Assembly (NCBI GenBank): GCA_964611435.1
Contig: CAZSXT010000001.1
Span: 186,001-250,000, forward strand
DNA from: JAYPHU01 sp964611435
Lineage (GTDB): Bacteria > Pseudomonadota > Alphaproteobacteria > Rhodospirillales > UBA2165
Length of the DNA: 64,000 nucleotides
Reading direction: 5' to 3'
In this document: one piece after another, positions 26,945 through 35,740 of the stretch
How the letters are laid out: every line of letters starts with the position of its first letter
Position numbering within the stretch: the stretch's first letter is position 1
Program-made: the position numbers and the translations under genes
The notes under the pieces: model-generated
Told to the model about the DNA's origin: nothing
The model's database searches: none
Seen by the model: the letters and a program-made list of their open reading frames with translations, nothing else

Positions 26945-28894
26945 TTACGCCGCTGGCGAGGTCTGCTGCTTCGGGATCATGAACTCTCGGCTGACGATCA
27001 TGCCGCCGATGATCACGCCCGCGACATCCGTCCAGAAACCCCAGTCCGCCGCTCCCGACGGGAAGAGGAGAAGCGCGCCGGCCAGCGTAAAGGCGGCCCG
27101 TTGCACGGCTATGAGGTTGCGCCGGAAATACCCGACGATGGCGATGGAGACGAGCCAAACGCCGGCGATAGCGGTCCCAATGTCGTGCAACAGATCCAGA
27201 GGCTCGCCATCAAGAAGTAAACTTGGGGCGAAGATAAACAAGACGGGGACCACAAAGGCCGACCAGCCGAAGCGCGTCGCGGCGAAGCCGGTGGCCATGG
27301 GCGGACTGTCTGCAAGTTTAGCCGCCGCAAACGCGGCGATTGCAATGGGCGGCGTTATAAACGACAGCATGCCGAAGTAGAGGACGTACATATGCGCCGC
27401 CATGGGCGTGACGCCGACTTCGATCATCGACGGCGCGACCAAAGCGGAAACCAACACATAAACACCAATAGTTGGCATGCCCATGCCGAGGACAATGCAG
27501 ACGATAGCGGCCAGAATGAGCAGCAGCACGAAGTTGCCTTCGCCAAGTTGGGACAGAACCAACGTCAGCGCAAAGCCAAGCCCGGACTTGGCCAGGATGC
27601 CGATGATCATGCCGACTGCGGCGCCGATCATGACCAAATCAATGACAAGGACACCGGTCTCGGCGACGGACCAGAAAATATCCTTTAAGGTCATGCGCCG
27701 GCCCTTGTAGCCGAACACAAGTCCAAGAATGATCAGAGCAGCACAGGCGTCCAATGCGGCCTCTTCCGGTTCCAAATTCCACCAGAACAGACCGAAGATC
27801 AAAATGGCGAAGGGGATCAGGAATATCCAGCCGTCCTTGATCACGGTGGAGAGTTTGGGGATCAACTCCTCCTCGACCCGGGAGATGCCGAGCTTGGCGG
27901 CTTCCAAATCCGCCTGAACAAACAGGCCGGTGTAGTAGAGGAAGGAGGGGACAATCGCAGCGATCGCGACGACCTTGTATTCCACGTCAAGATCTTCTGC
28001 CATGAGAAATGCGACTGCGCCCATGACCGGCGGCATCAACTGCCCCCCCGTGGAAGCCACCGCCTCAATCGCGCCGGCGGAGGTATTGGAATAGCCGCCG
28101 CGCTTCATCAGCGGAATAGTAATGGCGCCGGTGGACATCACGTTCGAGACCGTGCTGCCGGAAATAGAGCCGAACAGGGACGAGCCGGTAATGGCGACCT
28201 TGGCCGCGCCTCCGCGATAGCGCCCCATCAGGGCGATAGCGATATCATTCAAGAAGTCGCCCGCGCCGGACCGCTGCATCAAAGAGGCCATCAACAGGAA
28301 AGCGACCACGATGGTGGTGACAATTTTGATGGGTAGGCCCATCAGGGCGTTGTTGTCGAAGGTGAGGTAGGTGACCAGGTCGCCGAATTCGATCTTCTGG
28401 CCTTGTAGGTCACCCGGCACATACTGACCCAGCACGCCGAACAAAATAAAGAAGACCAGTACGGCGAGAAGGACCATACCAACCGTACGCCGAAGGCCCT
28501 CCGCACACAGGAAAAGAATGATGATGGCGGTGATAACGGCGTCGGTAGGCTGGTAAACGACTTCGTCGGCCAGGCGGGGGTACTCAACCCCCAGATATAA
28601 ACAGGAGAACAGCCCCATGAGGCCCAGGGCCCAATCGTACCAGGGTATGGTTGTGGCACGTTTGCCGTAATTATATGGCACGTGGACGAAGGTCAGCAGG
28701 ATGCCAATGCCGACCATTGGGAACATGAACTGCTGGTCGTAAAGTTGGAGACCCAACAATGACCGGTAGAGGTCCAGCGACTCGAAAATCGAGGCGATGG
28801 TCAGGATCACCGCGAGCGTGATGATAAACGTACGGGTTTTCAGCGGCGCCGGCGAGACTTTCTGAGCTTCACTGATTTGGGGCTCGGCGGTCAT
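26945..28894 (-). CDS. TRAP transporter permease, fused 4TM/12TM subunits (TAXI type)
   Basis: Large membrane protein (649 residues) combining the small DctQ-like and large DctM-like components, as usual for TAXI-type TRAP systems. The first ~190 residues carry the DctQ-like spans. The rest has DctM blocks such as GSSLFGSISGSTVSNVMSTG, TGGQLMPPVMGAVAF, GMGMPTIGVYVLVSALVAP and ITPPIAIAAFAAAKLA. It drives uptake by the sodium or proton gradient. It follows its binding-protein gene with a hairpin between them. Facing the Rieske genes 3' to 3', it probably imports their substrate or a related acid. Confidence 0.93.
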   Translation of the reverse strand: MTAEPQISEAQKVSPAPLKTRTFIITLAVILTIASIFESLDLYRSLLGLQLYDQQFMFPMVGIGILLTFVHVPYNYGKRATTIPWYDWALGLMGLFSCLYLGVEYPRLADEVVYQPTDAVITAIIILFLCAEGLRRTVGMVLLAVLVFFILFGVLGQYVPGDLQGQKIEFGDLVTYLTFDNNALMGLPIKIVTTIVVAFLLMASLMQRSGAGDFLNDIAIALMGRYRGGAAKVAITGSSLFGSISGSTVSNVMSTGAITIPLMKRGGYSNTSAGAIEAVASTGGQLMPPVMGAVAFLMAEDLDVEYKVVAIAAIVPSFLYYTGLFVQADLEAAKLGISRVEEELIPKLSTVIKDGWIFLIPFAILIFGLFWWNLEPEEAALDACAALIILGLVFGYKGRRMTLKDIFWSVAETGVLVIDLVMIGAAVGMIIGILAKSGLGFALTLVLSQLGEGNFVLLLILAAIVCIVLGMGMPTIGVYVLVSALVAPSMIEVGVTPMAAHMYVLYFGMLSFITPPIAIAAFAAAKLADSPPMATGFAATRFGWSAFVVPVLFIFAPSLLLDGEPLDLLHDIGTAIAGVWLVSIAIVGYFRRNLIAVQRAAFTLAGALLLFPSGAADWGFWTDVAGVIIGGMIVSREFMIPKQQTSPAA

Positions 28895-28934
28895 GTTGGT
28901 TTATCGATAAAAAATGGAATGAGATTGATCTTAA

Positions 28935-28983
28935 AAGAGGAGGCCGCGACGGCGTAGCATACCGCCGCGGTCTGTGTCCTCTT
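28935..28983 (-). terminator. Intercistronic hairpin between binding protein and permease
   Basis: On the minus strand, an AAGAGGA/TCCTCTT outer stem and a nine-pair inner stem (CCGCGGCGG with CCGTCGCGG, one G-U) form one long hairpin followed by TTTTAAG. It sits after the binding-protein stop and before the permease start. Such elements partially terminate or protect upstream mRNA, giving more binding protein than permease. The assignment as an attenuating terminator is inference. Confidence 0.6.
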
Positions 28984-29015
28984 CTTGCACGTCATCCTAA
29001 ATCGGATGGTGCGTC

Positions 29016-29960
29016 CTACATGACATTCATTTCCTTGTAGAACTTCATGGCGCCCGGATGAACGGCCACGCCATCAAGCTTCAGGTTCATATTCTCGGGT
29101 TTAAAGGCTTTAAACACCGGAGAAATACCTTCCAGAGCCTTCTTGCCGCCATGCAGCGCCTTAACCGCCTTGTAGACGACATCAGCAGACGTCTTGGTCG
29201 AGGTCATGAGAACCATGTCGAAGGCCATGACCATTGTCTTGCCATCGGCGCCCAGGCCCTTTTTCTCGATAAGGTAGGAACCTGGATACTGTTCCTGCAT
29301 CGCCTTAACGGCGGCCGGTTCCGTGTTCATCTTGAGAATGCGGAGACCATTTACTTTGGCGTCTGCGTTGCGAAGACGCGCGCCGCCCAGGGATGACGCC
29401 GTGGCTTCGATAGAACCTTTGAGGAACAACTGCGTGCCGCCATGAGTGTTTGGCACGGGCACACCGTCAAAATCGGCTTCTTTCATGCCCGAGTTCGCAT
29501 AGAACGCGTTCATGATGGACCGTACTGTTTTGTGCGCGGTAAAGCCGACCGCTATTTTCTTGCCCTTGAGATCATTCAAGGTTTTGTACGGCGTAGATTT
29601 GCGCACAATCATCCCCACGGGCAGCGGCACCAGACGGGCCGCGATGACCCAGTCCTTGCCGACCGGGTGGCCTTTATAAGCGTTGCGGCCGCCGATGGCG
29701 TCATTGATGTCACCGGTCGAGTTGACGCCGAAAGTCAAGTTGCCCTTGGCGACCAGGGGCGTGTGGTGCGCGTTTGACGTATGGGGTACGGCCCGAGTTT
29801 TCAGACCGGCCGCATCAGCCATCACTTTGGCGACACCCGCGCCAATCCGGTTGGTGAGAGATGCCTGCGGGCCGGTACCGACACCGACTGCTTGAGCCGC
29901 CGCCTGATCGGAAATGACCATGGCCGCGAGGCCAACAACGACGAAACCTAACTTTTTCAT
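29016..29960 (-). CDS. TAXI family TRAP transporter solute-binding protein
   Basis: Periplasmic binding protein (314 residues). The signal peptide MKKLGFVVVGLAAMVISDQA ends near AAAQA. The mature part shows the TAXI-family pattern VGTGPQASLTNRIGAGVAKVM near the N-terminus, then LNDLKGKKIAVGFTAHKTVRSIM, and the C-terminal LDGVAVHPGAMKFYKEM. A strong AGGGAGGA ribosome-binding site lies five bases before the ATG. Its ligand is unknown; TAXI proteins bind carboxylates such as glutamate, but the neighbouring Rieske module suggests an aromatic or amine-derived acid. It heads the transporter operon and is divergent from the 2-hydroxyacid dehydrogenase. Confidence 0.93.
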   Translation of the reverse strand: MKKLGFVVVGLAAMVISDQAAAQAVGVGTGPQASLTNRIGAGVAKVMADAAGLKTRAVPHTSNAHHTPLVAKGNLTFGVNSTGDINDAIGGRNAYKGHPVGKDWVIAARLVPLPVGMIVRKSTPYKTLNDLKGKKIAVGFTAHKTVRSIMNAFYANSGMKEADFDGVPVPNTHGGTQLFLKGSIEATASSLGGARLRNADAKVNGLRILKMNTEPAAVKAMQEQYPGSYLIEKKGLGADGKTMVMAFDMVLMTSTKTSADVVYKAVKALHGGKKALEGISPVFKAFKPENMNLKLDGVAVHPGAMKFYKEMNVM

Positions 29961-30080
29961 GAATTCCTCCCTTGTTTCAGTTTGACGCTAAGCTTGTTGT
30001 TATCCCAAGATACTAGCTAGAAATTGTTCGGGTGCCTAGCGCTTAGCGAAAGTTTGATGCACCGGTGAAAAGGGAAAAGC
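29961..30080. promoter_or_regulatory. Divergent promoter region with an interrupted inverted repeat
   Basis: This 120-base gap separates the TAXI gene (left) and the 2-hydroxyacid dehydrogenase (right) and must hold both promoters. An inverted repeat CGCTAAGC (29986-29993) / GCTTAGCG (30041-30048) spans it. A shared regulator could bind the two arms. No regulator gene is encoded next to it, and no unambiguous -35/-10 pair was identified. Confidence 0.3.
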
Positions 30081-31145
30081 ATGTCAGGACCAAAAGTTCA
30101 TATTTATCAGGCGGTTGACGAAACGGGGGAGTCGCACGAACGGTTGAGCAAACACGGTATTGAGCTGATCGTTGCCGAGGGCATCTGGGCGGAAAAAGCC
30201 AATGTCCGGGAGAAAGTAGAGCAGCGTTTCGACGCAGACACCATCGTCGCGGCGGGTGTTGCGAACTTGTCCGTCCGGATTTCCGAAAATTCTTTCAACG
30301 ATGCGCCGGACTTGCGGGCCATCGTCAAATACACCGTCGGCTTCGACAATGTGGACGTCGATGCGGCGACCGAGAAAGGCATCATCGTGGTGCATAGCCC
30401 AACCGAAGGGAACTGGGGCGGCGTGGCCGAAGGCGTCATGGCTTATATGCTCACCATGATGAAGAAGGTGCGGGAGAAAGACCGGCATGTGAAGAACGGC
30501 GGCTGGCGGGATTGGTCTCTGGCGGGCACCTATATCGGCGCGCGGCAGATCGATGGCTATGAAGGCCTAACCATCGGCATTATTGGATTGGGCCGGATCG
30601 GCTCCCGGCTCGCCGACCTTCTGGCGCCATGGCGGGTCAATTTGATCGCCTATGACCCATATGTGGATGACTCCAAATACGTCCATCACAACGTGAAGAA
30701 GGTTGATCTGGAGACACTGTTAAAAGAGTCCGACGTGGTGACTCTCCATTGCGACTTGAACCACGAAACGCGGGGGATTATCGGCGCGGAGCAACTGGCG
30801 CTGATGAAACCGACGGCGACCCTCATCAATGCAGCACGCGGACCCATGGTGGATATTGACGCGCTATTCGATGCGCTGGATCAAGATAAGATCGCCGGTG
30901 CGGCGCTCGACGTGCTGCCGGAGGAACCGCCGGATCCGCAAACCCATCTGCTGGGTCTCGGGGATAAAATTTTGCTGTCGCCCCACATGATCACGGCGAA
31001 TGGCGGCACGGGCCTCGGCATGGCTATTCCGTGGGTGGAGAAAGCTATTCTGGACATCCTGCGGGGCGAGGTGCCGAAGCACGTGGCCAACCCTGACGTC
31101 CTGCCCAAATGGCGAGAACGGTTCGAAGGCAAGGCGCTGATTTAG
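30081..31145 (+). CDS. D-isomer-specific 2-hydroxyacid dehydrogenase family protein
   Basis: NAD(P)-dependent dehydrogenase (354 residues) reducing 2-oxoacids or oxidising D-2-hydroxyacids. The Rossmann motif is IGIIGLGRIGSRLADLL. The catalytic triad is Arg in INAARGPMVD, Glu in DVLPEEPPDP and His in LLSPHMITANGG. The N-terminal domain (VKYTVGFDNVDVDAATEKGI) matches the phosphoglycerate dehydrogenase/CtBP-like branch. A ribosome-binding AAAAGGGAAAAG lies before the ATG. Divergent from the transporter and adjacent to the Rieske module, it may process a downstream intermediate; the substrate is not known. Confidence 0.88.
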   Translation: MSGPKVHIYQAVDETGESHERLSKHGIELIVAEGIWAEKANVREKVEQRFDADTIVAAGVANLSVRISENSFNDAPDLRAIVKYTVGFDNVDVDAATEKGIIVVHSPTEGNWGGVAEGVMAYMLTMMKKVREKDRHVKNGGWRDWSLAGTYIGARQIDGYEGLTIGIIGLGRIGSRLADLLAPWRVNLIAYDPYVDDSKYVHHNVKKVDLETLLKESDVVTLHCDLNHETRGIIGAEQLALMKPTATLINAARGPMVDIDALFDALDQDKIAGAALDVLPEEPPDPQTHLLGLGDKILLSPHMITANGGTGLGMAIPWVEKAILDILRGEVPKHVANPDVLPKWRERFEGKALI

Positions 31146-31189
31146 CCTATCGTATCCCCGTCGCGGGTGGAACGTGATATGCTGACTTT

Positions 31190-32281
31190 ATGGACGTCGA
31201 CTACATTCCTGATGTGGTGGAAGGGCGCTATTGGCACGCGTTGGAAGACGGGCGTATCCAATGCGATGTGTGTCCGCGCTACTGCAAACTCAATGAGGGA
31301 CAGCGCGGCCTGTGTTTCGTCCGCGCGCGGCAGGATGACAAGATCGTCCTGACGACCTATGGCCGGTCGTCGGGCTTCTGTATTGATCCGATAGAAAAGA
31401 AGCCGCTCAACCACTTTTATCCCGGCACGCCGGTCCTGAGTTTCGGCACCGCCGGCTGTAATCTGACGTGCAAGTTTTGCCAAAACTGGGATATCTCAAA
31501 GTCCCGGCAGTTTGACCGGCTCCAGGATCAGGCGTCACCCGAGATGATCGCCGAGGCGGCGCTTCAGACCGGTTGCCGAAGTGTTGCCTTCACCTACAAC
31601 GATCCGGTCATTTTTCTGGAGTATGCGGTGGATGTGGCCGAGGCCTGTCGTGAGCGGGGCCTCAAAACGGTGGCGGTGTCGGCCGGCTATATCTGTCCGG
31701 AACCCCGCGCAGAATTTTTTTCACATATGGATGCGGCAAATATCGATCTGAAGGCCTTCACCGAAGACTTCTATATGGACTTATGCTCCAGCCATCTCGC
31801 CAATGTTCTCGAGACGCTCGTCTATCTAAAGCACGAAACCGACGTCTGGTTCGAAATCACGACTTTGCTGATCCCCGGCGAAAACGACTCTGATAAGGAA
31901 CTCAACGAGGAATGTGCCTGGATCGCGGAAAACCTTGGACCGAATGTCCCCGTGCACTTTTCCGCCTTTCATCCCGACTGGAAAATGCAGGACAAACCTC
32001 AGACACCCCCAGGGACGCTCATCCGGGCCCGCAATATCGCCCTCGATCACGGCCTAAAGCACGTGTACCTCGGCAATATTCATAGCCTGGAAGGCTCCAG
32101 CACCTATTGCCCAAGTTGCGGCGAGATGTTGATCGGTCGGGATTGGTATCAGTTGTCGACTTGGCGGCTCACTCAAAACGGCATGTGCGCGAACTGCGGC
32201 TCATCTGTCGCCGGAAGGTTTGAAGACAAGCCCGGCAACTGGGGACGTAAACGCCAACCGATTAAACTGCGCGCCCAATAG
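31190..32281 (+). CDS. amrS: AmmeMemoRadiSam system radical SAM enzyme
   Basis: Radical S-adenosylmethionine protein (363 residues) of the AmrS/PflA-like family. The 4Fe-4S motif is CNLTCKFC (C-x3-C-x2-C) following SFGTAGC. An N-terminal cysteine cluster CDVCPRYCKLNEGQRGLC typical of AmrS precedes it. A C-terminal zinc-ribbon-like tail has CPSCGEML and GMCANCGSS. It is the third member of the set whose other two domains are fused in the gene at 21247-22713, about 8.5 kb away across the Rieske/TRAP module. What the enzyme acts on is unknown. It begins 44 bases after the 2-hydroxyacid dehydrogenase on the same strand. Confidence 0.93.
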   Translation: MDVDYIPDVVEGRYWHALEDGRIQCDVCPRYCKLNEGQRGLCFVRARQDDKIVLTTYGRSSGFCIDPIEKKPLNHFYPGTPVLSFGTAGCNLTCKFCQNWDISKSRQFDRLQDQASPEMIAEAALQTGCRSVAFTYNDPVIFLEYAVDVAEACRERGLKTVAVSAGYICPEPRAEFFSHMDAANIDLKAFTEDFYMDLCSSHLANVLETLVYLKHETDVWFEITTLLIPGENDSDKELNEECAWIAENLGPNVPVHFSAFHPDWKMQDKPQTPPGTLIRARNIALDHGLKHVYLGNIHSLEGSSTYCPSCGEMLIGRDWYQLSTWRLTQNGMCANCGSSVAGRFEDKPGNWGRKRQPIKLRAQ

Positions 32282-32361
32282 AATTTTAAAATTGGACGCA
32301 TTTGTGATAAACGAATGCCCATATCGATTCCCGCCCGGTACCTGGTGGCCAAGCAGCTTTC

Positions 32362-33327
32362 ATGTCACGTAATAGTATTTTCTTTTTTCTGAAGCTTTTT
32401 GTTTCAGCGGCGCTCATAGCGCTCATTGCGCTGAATTTCGATCTCAAGGATTCGGCAGAGCGGCTGCTCTCCCTTGATCTTGGCTACGTGGGACTTTCGA
32501 TCATTGTGTTCTTCGGCTTGATGTTCAACAACGTTTTCCGCTGGCGAACCGTCATGCTTGCCATCAAAGCGTCGCTGGACTTTTGGAAGACTTTTCGACT
32601 GCTTTATGCAGGTTTGTTTTTTAACCAGACATTGCCGTCATCCGTCGGCGGCGATGCGGTCCGAATGTATTTGGCCCGCCGGGAGGGTTTGAGCCTTCAG
32701 GGGGCAATTAACGGCGTGATGCTGGAACGAATGGCGACCGTGAGCGGTCTAATTCTACTGGTTGTCATTACTCAACCATTTCTTCTCAGTCGAATTGGCG
32801 ACAATCCGGCAAAGTTTGTTTTCCCGGCCCTGGCCGCCATTGCAGTGATAGGAATTGCTGTTGTTATGCTGCTGGACCGCTTTCCGGAACGGTTTCAAAA
32901 ATGGAAAATTGTTCGGGGTATTGGGCATCTGGCGGCTGACACGAAGCGCCTCTTCCTGTCACCGGTTCACGCTGTTGTTTCGGTCGGGCTGGGAGTGACG
33001 GGTAATATCTTGATCGCCGTCGGCACATTTTGTTTGGCCCTGTCACTGGGTGTTCAAGTCACCCTGCTGGATTGCATTGTGCTGATGCCGCCAGTCATTT
33101 TGATCACGACAATTCCGATTTCCATTGCCGGGTGGGGACTCCGCGAGGGCGCCATGGTTGCAGCCTTCGCTTTTGTCGGTGTTCCGGAAGGGGATGCCTT
33201 CGTACTTTCGGTCTTGTTTGGCCTCATGAATATTCTAATTGCATTGCCGGGCGGTGCGATATGGCTTCTAAGTGGTTACCGGCGCAAAGATATCGAAGCC
33301 GAGTTGCGTGAGAGTTCGTCAAACTAG
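32362..33327 (+). CDS. Flippase-like membrane protein (YbhN / LPG synthase TM domain family)
   Basis: Integral membrane protein of 321 residues with about seven to eight hydrophobic segments, of the UPF0104/lysylphosphatidylglycerol synthase transmembrane family. Recognisable blocks are LYAGLFFNQTLPSSVGGDAVRMYLARREG and the C-terminal SIAGWGLREGAMVAAFAFVGV. No soluble aminoacyl-transfer domain follows, so it is not a full MprF. Family members are proposed lipid flippases or lipid-modification helpers. It lies 80 bases after amrS and 78 before pepA, all on the plus strand. Confidence 0.85.
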   Translation: MSRNSIFFFLKLFVSAALIALIALNFDLKDSAERLLSLDLGYVGLSIIVFFGLMFNNVFRWRTVMLAIKASLDFWKTFRLLYAGLFFNQTLPSSVGGDAVRMYLARREGLSLQGAINGVMLERMATVSGLILLVVITQPFLLSRIGDNPAKFVFPALAAIAVIGIAVVMLLDRFPERFQKWKIVRGIGHLAADTKRLFLSPVHAVVSVGLGVTGNILIAVGTFCLALSLGVQVTLLDCIVLMPPVILITTIPISIAGWGLREGAMVAAFAFVGVPEGDAFVLSVLFGLMNILIALPGGAIWLLSGYRRKDIEAELRESSSN

Positions 33328-33405
33328 CGCTTTCAATTAGCCAAGCGATGGCTAAGCTTGAAACAACAATTTCTATCCCTAATCGACTAGTAGAAAGAGG
33401 CAGTT

Positions 33406-34929
33406 ATGAGAATCAGTTTTTCGTCCCCTGGATTGCCAAAGACAGGTGTGGTCGTTGTCGCCGCGCTCTCGGGTGGTAAGCTCCTTCCCACGGCGGAAAA
33501 GCTTGATAAAAGTACCGGCGGTTCGTTGACGAGGGCCATTAAGGCGAGCAGCTTCAAAGGCGATAAGGGAGAAGTTTTGTCGATTTTGGCACCCGGCGGC
33601 TCCCGCCTGGACAACGTGATGATGGTGGGACTCGGAAAACCGGATGGCCTGACAGACTTAGATTTGCAGAAACTGGGTGGGTCTATTTACGCGGCACAGT
33701 GTAGGGCGAAAAAAGGCGCCGTATCGGTTGCCGTGGATGCGCTGGCAGACTCTGGTTTCAGCGCAGCAGAATTAGCGGCGCAGATTGCCTACGGAGCTCG
33801 ATTGAGGTCTTACCGATTCGATAAGTACCGGACCAAACTGAAAGCGTCCGAGAGACCAAGCATCAAGACTTTGACGTTGCACTGCAACGGGGCAGCGAAT
33901 GCGAAAAAAATCTTTGCGCCACTAAGCAAGATTGCCGAGGGTGTTTTCTTCACCCGCGATCTCGTTTCCGAACCGGCTAATGTTCTTTATCCGGACACGC
34001 TCGCGAAGCAAGCTAAAACGCTGGAAAAACTTGGTATCAAGGTTGAAGTTCTTGGCGAGGCGCAGATGCGCCGCCTCGGTATGGGTGCGTTATTGGGTGT
34101 CGGACAAGGCAGCGTCCGGGAATCCAAAATGGTGGTCATGCAGTGGAATGGCGCCGGCAAATCCAACTCTCGCGGCAAGGGCCGGTCAAAGGCCGATGCG
34201 CCGGTTGCCTTCATCGGTAAGGGAGTCACCTTTGACACCGGCGGTATTTCCATAAAGCCCGCTGCGGGTATGGAAGATATGAAATGGGACATGGGTGGCT
34301 CCAGCGTCGTTATCGGCTTGATGAAGGCCTTGGCCGGACGCAAGGCCAAGGTCAACGCGGTCGGCGTTGTGGGGCTGGTAGAGAACATGCCAGACGGCAA
34401 TGCACAGCGGCCGGGCGATATCGTGACCTCCATGTCCGGGCAAACGGTCGAGGTGTTGAACACCGATGCCGAAGGCCGCTTGGTCCTTGCTGATGCCCTC
34501 TGGTACACGAAAGAGCGCTTCAAGCCGAAGTTCATGGTCAATTTGGCCACTCTGACGGGCGCCATTATTATCAGCCTTGGTGATCAGCACGCCGGTTTGT
34601 TTTCAAACGATGACACGCTGTCCGAAAGACTGACCAAATCCGGCCAGGCCGTGGACGAATTGATCTGGCGCATGCCCTTGTCGGCTGAGTACGACAAGCT
34701 CTTAAACTCTGATGCGGCGGATATGAAAAATATCGGCGGTCGTGGCGCGGGGAGTATCACAGCGGCCCAGTTTCTTCAGCGCTTCGTCGACAAAACACCC
34801 TGGGCGCATTTGGATATCGCCGGGGTCACCTGGTCCAAAAAAGATGCGCCTACCGTTCCCAAAGGCGGGACGGCGTTCGGTGTCCGTCTGCTGGACCGAT
34901 TGGTGTCGGACTATTACGAAAGGAAATAG
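33406..34929 (+). CDS. pepA: Leucyl aminopeptidase PepA
   Basis: Cytoplasmic M17 dimetal aminopeptidase (507 residues), which in E. coli also binds DNA. The catalytic half has GKGVTFDTGGISIKPAAGM (Lys and Asp metal ligands) and the family signature NTDAEGRLVLADAL (Asp and Glu ligands, Arg). WDMGGSSVVIG and NIGGRGAGSITAAQFLQRF are further blocks. The N-terminal domain is weakly conserved, as usual. It normally neighbours lptF divergently and holC downstream; here lptF is far away and an inverted gene separates it from holC. Confidence 0.96.
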   Translation: MRISFSSPGLPKTGVVVVAALSGGKLLPTAEKLDKSTGGSLTRAIKASSFKGDKGEVLSILAPGGSRLDNVMMVGLGKPDGLTDLDLQKLGGSIYAAQCRAKKGAVSVAVDALADSGFSAAELAAQIAYGARLRSYRFDKYRTKLKASERPSIKTLTLHCNGAANAKKIFAPLSKIAEGVFFTRDLVSEPANVLYPDTLAKQAKTLEKLGIKVEVLGEAQMRRLGMGALLGVGQGSVRESKMVVMQWNGAGKSNSRGKGRSKADAPVAFIGKGVTFDTGGISIKPAAGMEDMKWDMGGSSVVIGLMKALAGRKAKVNAVGVVGLVENMPDGNAQRPGDIVTSMSGQTVEVLNTDAEGRLVLADALWYTKERFKPKFMVNLATLTGAIIISLGDQHAGLFSNDDTLSERLTKSGQAVDELIWRMPLSAEYDKLLNSDAADMKNIGGRGAGSITAAQFLQRFVDKTPWAHLDIAGVTWSKKDAPTVPKGGTAFGVRLLDRLVSDYYERK

Positions 34930-34938
34930 TACGTCAAT

Positions 34939-35667
34939 TTACTGAATGGCGAAGGTCACTGTGACCTGCGCTGTAAAGTGTTGTTCACCGGGCGCCAGTG
35001 GTAGGCTTTCCGCAGCGGCGCTCCTGGCGAGCATCGGACGGAACGGCACAATCGCGCCACCTTCGTTAATTTGTATGACCTTGCCGACGACGATGCCTGC
35101 TTCTTTGGCGTAAATTCCGGCCCGGCGTTTTGCATCTTGCATGGCCTTTACCCGGGCGGCATCAATTAGACGGTCCCGGTCTTTTGTGCTGAACCGGACG
35201 CCACCCAGGACATTGGAGCCGGCGCGGATCAAAGCGCCCAGCACATTCCCGACATTGGATAGGTCTTCGACGATCACACTAAGCTGGTTGCGGGCTTCAA
35301 ATGCCACGATCTCTCTTGTTGGGGGTGCCGGTTGTTGTCCCGGCCCGAGTGGTTGAGGAGGCCGTTGGCCATAGACGGGATGGACGCTAAAGGCGCTTGT
35401 TTGCCGATGGCGTTCAGGGATGCCAAAGCGGGTCAGTGTCTCAAACAGCTTTGCCATATGTTGATTGTTGTCGCTGATGGCCCCGGATGCAGTACCGGCC
35501 CGGGTTACAACGCCCGTAACGATTGTTGCCTGGTCCGGTGTTGCGGTCACCGATCCTGTTCCCTGGACTGTAATTGTCCTGGGAAGCGTATCTTCCGCAG
35601 CTTCGGCTTCCCAAGTTGTGAATTGGAGAAAAAAGGCGGTAACGACGATGGCTATCACGCGATTCAT
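34939..35667 (-). CDS. SIMPL domain (DUF541) periplasmic protein
   Basis: Secreted protein of 242 residues: a signal peptide (MNRVIAIVVTAFFLQFTTWEAEA) and one SIMPL domain beginning RTITVQGTGSVTATPDQATI and ending FTAQVTVTFAIQ. The proline-rich QRPPQPLGPGQQPAPP insert lies mid-domain. The family includes the E. coli YggE oxidative stress protein; molecular function is unclear. It is inverted between pepA and holC, which are usually adjacent. A 15-base palindrome (AGGTCACTGTGACCT, 34953-34967) lies in its last codons near the pepA stop. Confidence 0.88.
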   Translation of the reverse strand: MNRVIAIVVTAFFLQFTTWEAEAAEDTLPRTITVQGTGSVTATPDQATIVTGVVTRAGTASGAISDNNQHMAKLFETLTRFGIPERHRQTSAFSVHPVYGQRPPQPLGPGQQPAPPTREIVAFEARNQLSVIVEDLSNVGNVLGALIRAGSNVLGGVRFSTKDRDRLIDAARVKAMQDAKRRAGIYAKEAGIVVGKVIQINEGGAIVPFRPMLARSAAAESLPLAPGEQHFTAQVTVTFAIQ

Positions 35668-35740
35668 ATCTGAACTTTCGTAAACGTTTTTCCAAGGGTC
35701 AATGCAGGTTATAAGTAATACTCTAAAATGTGTCGGAACA

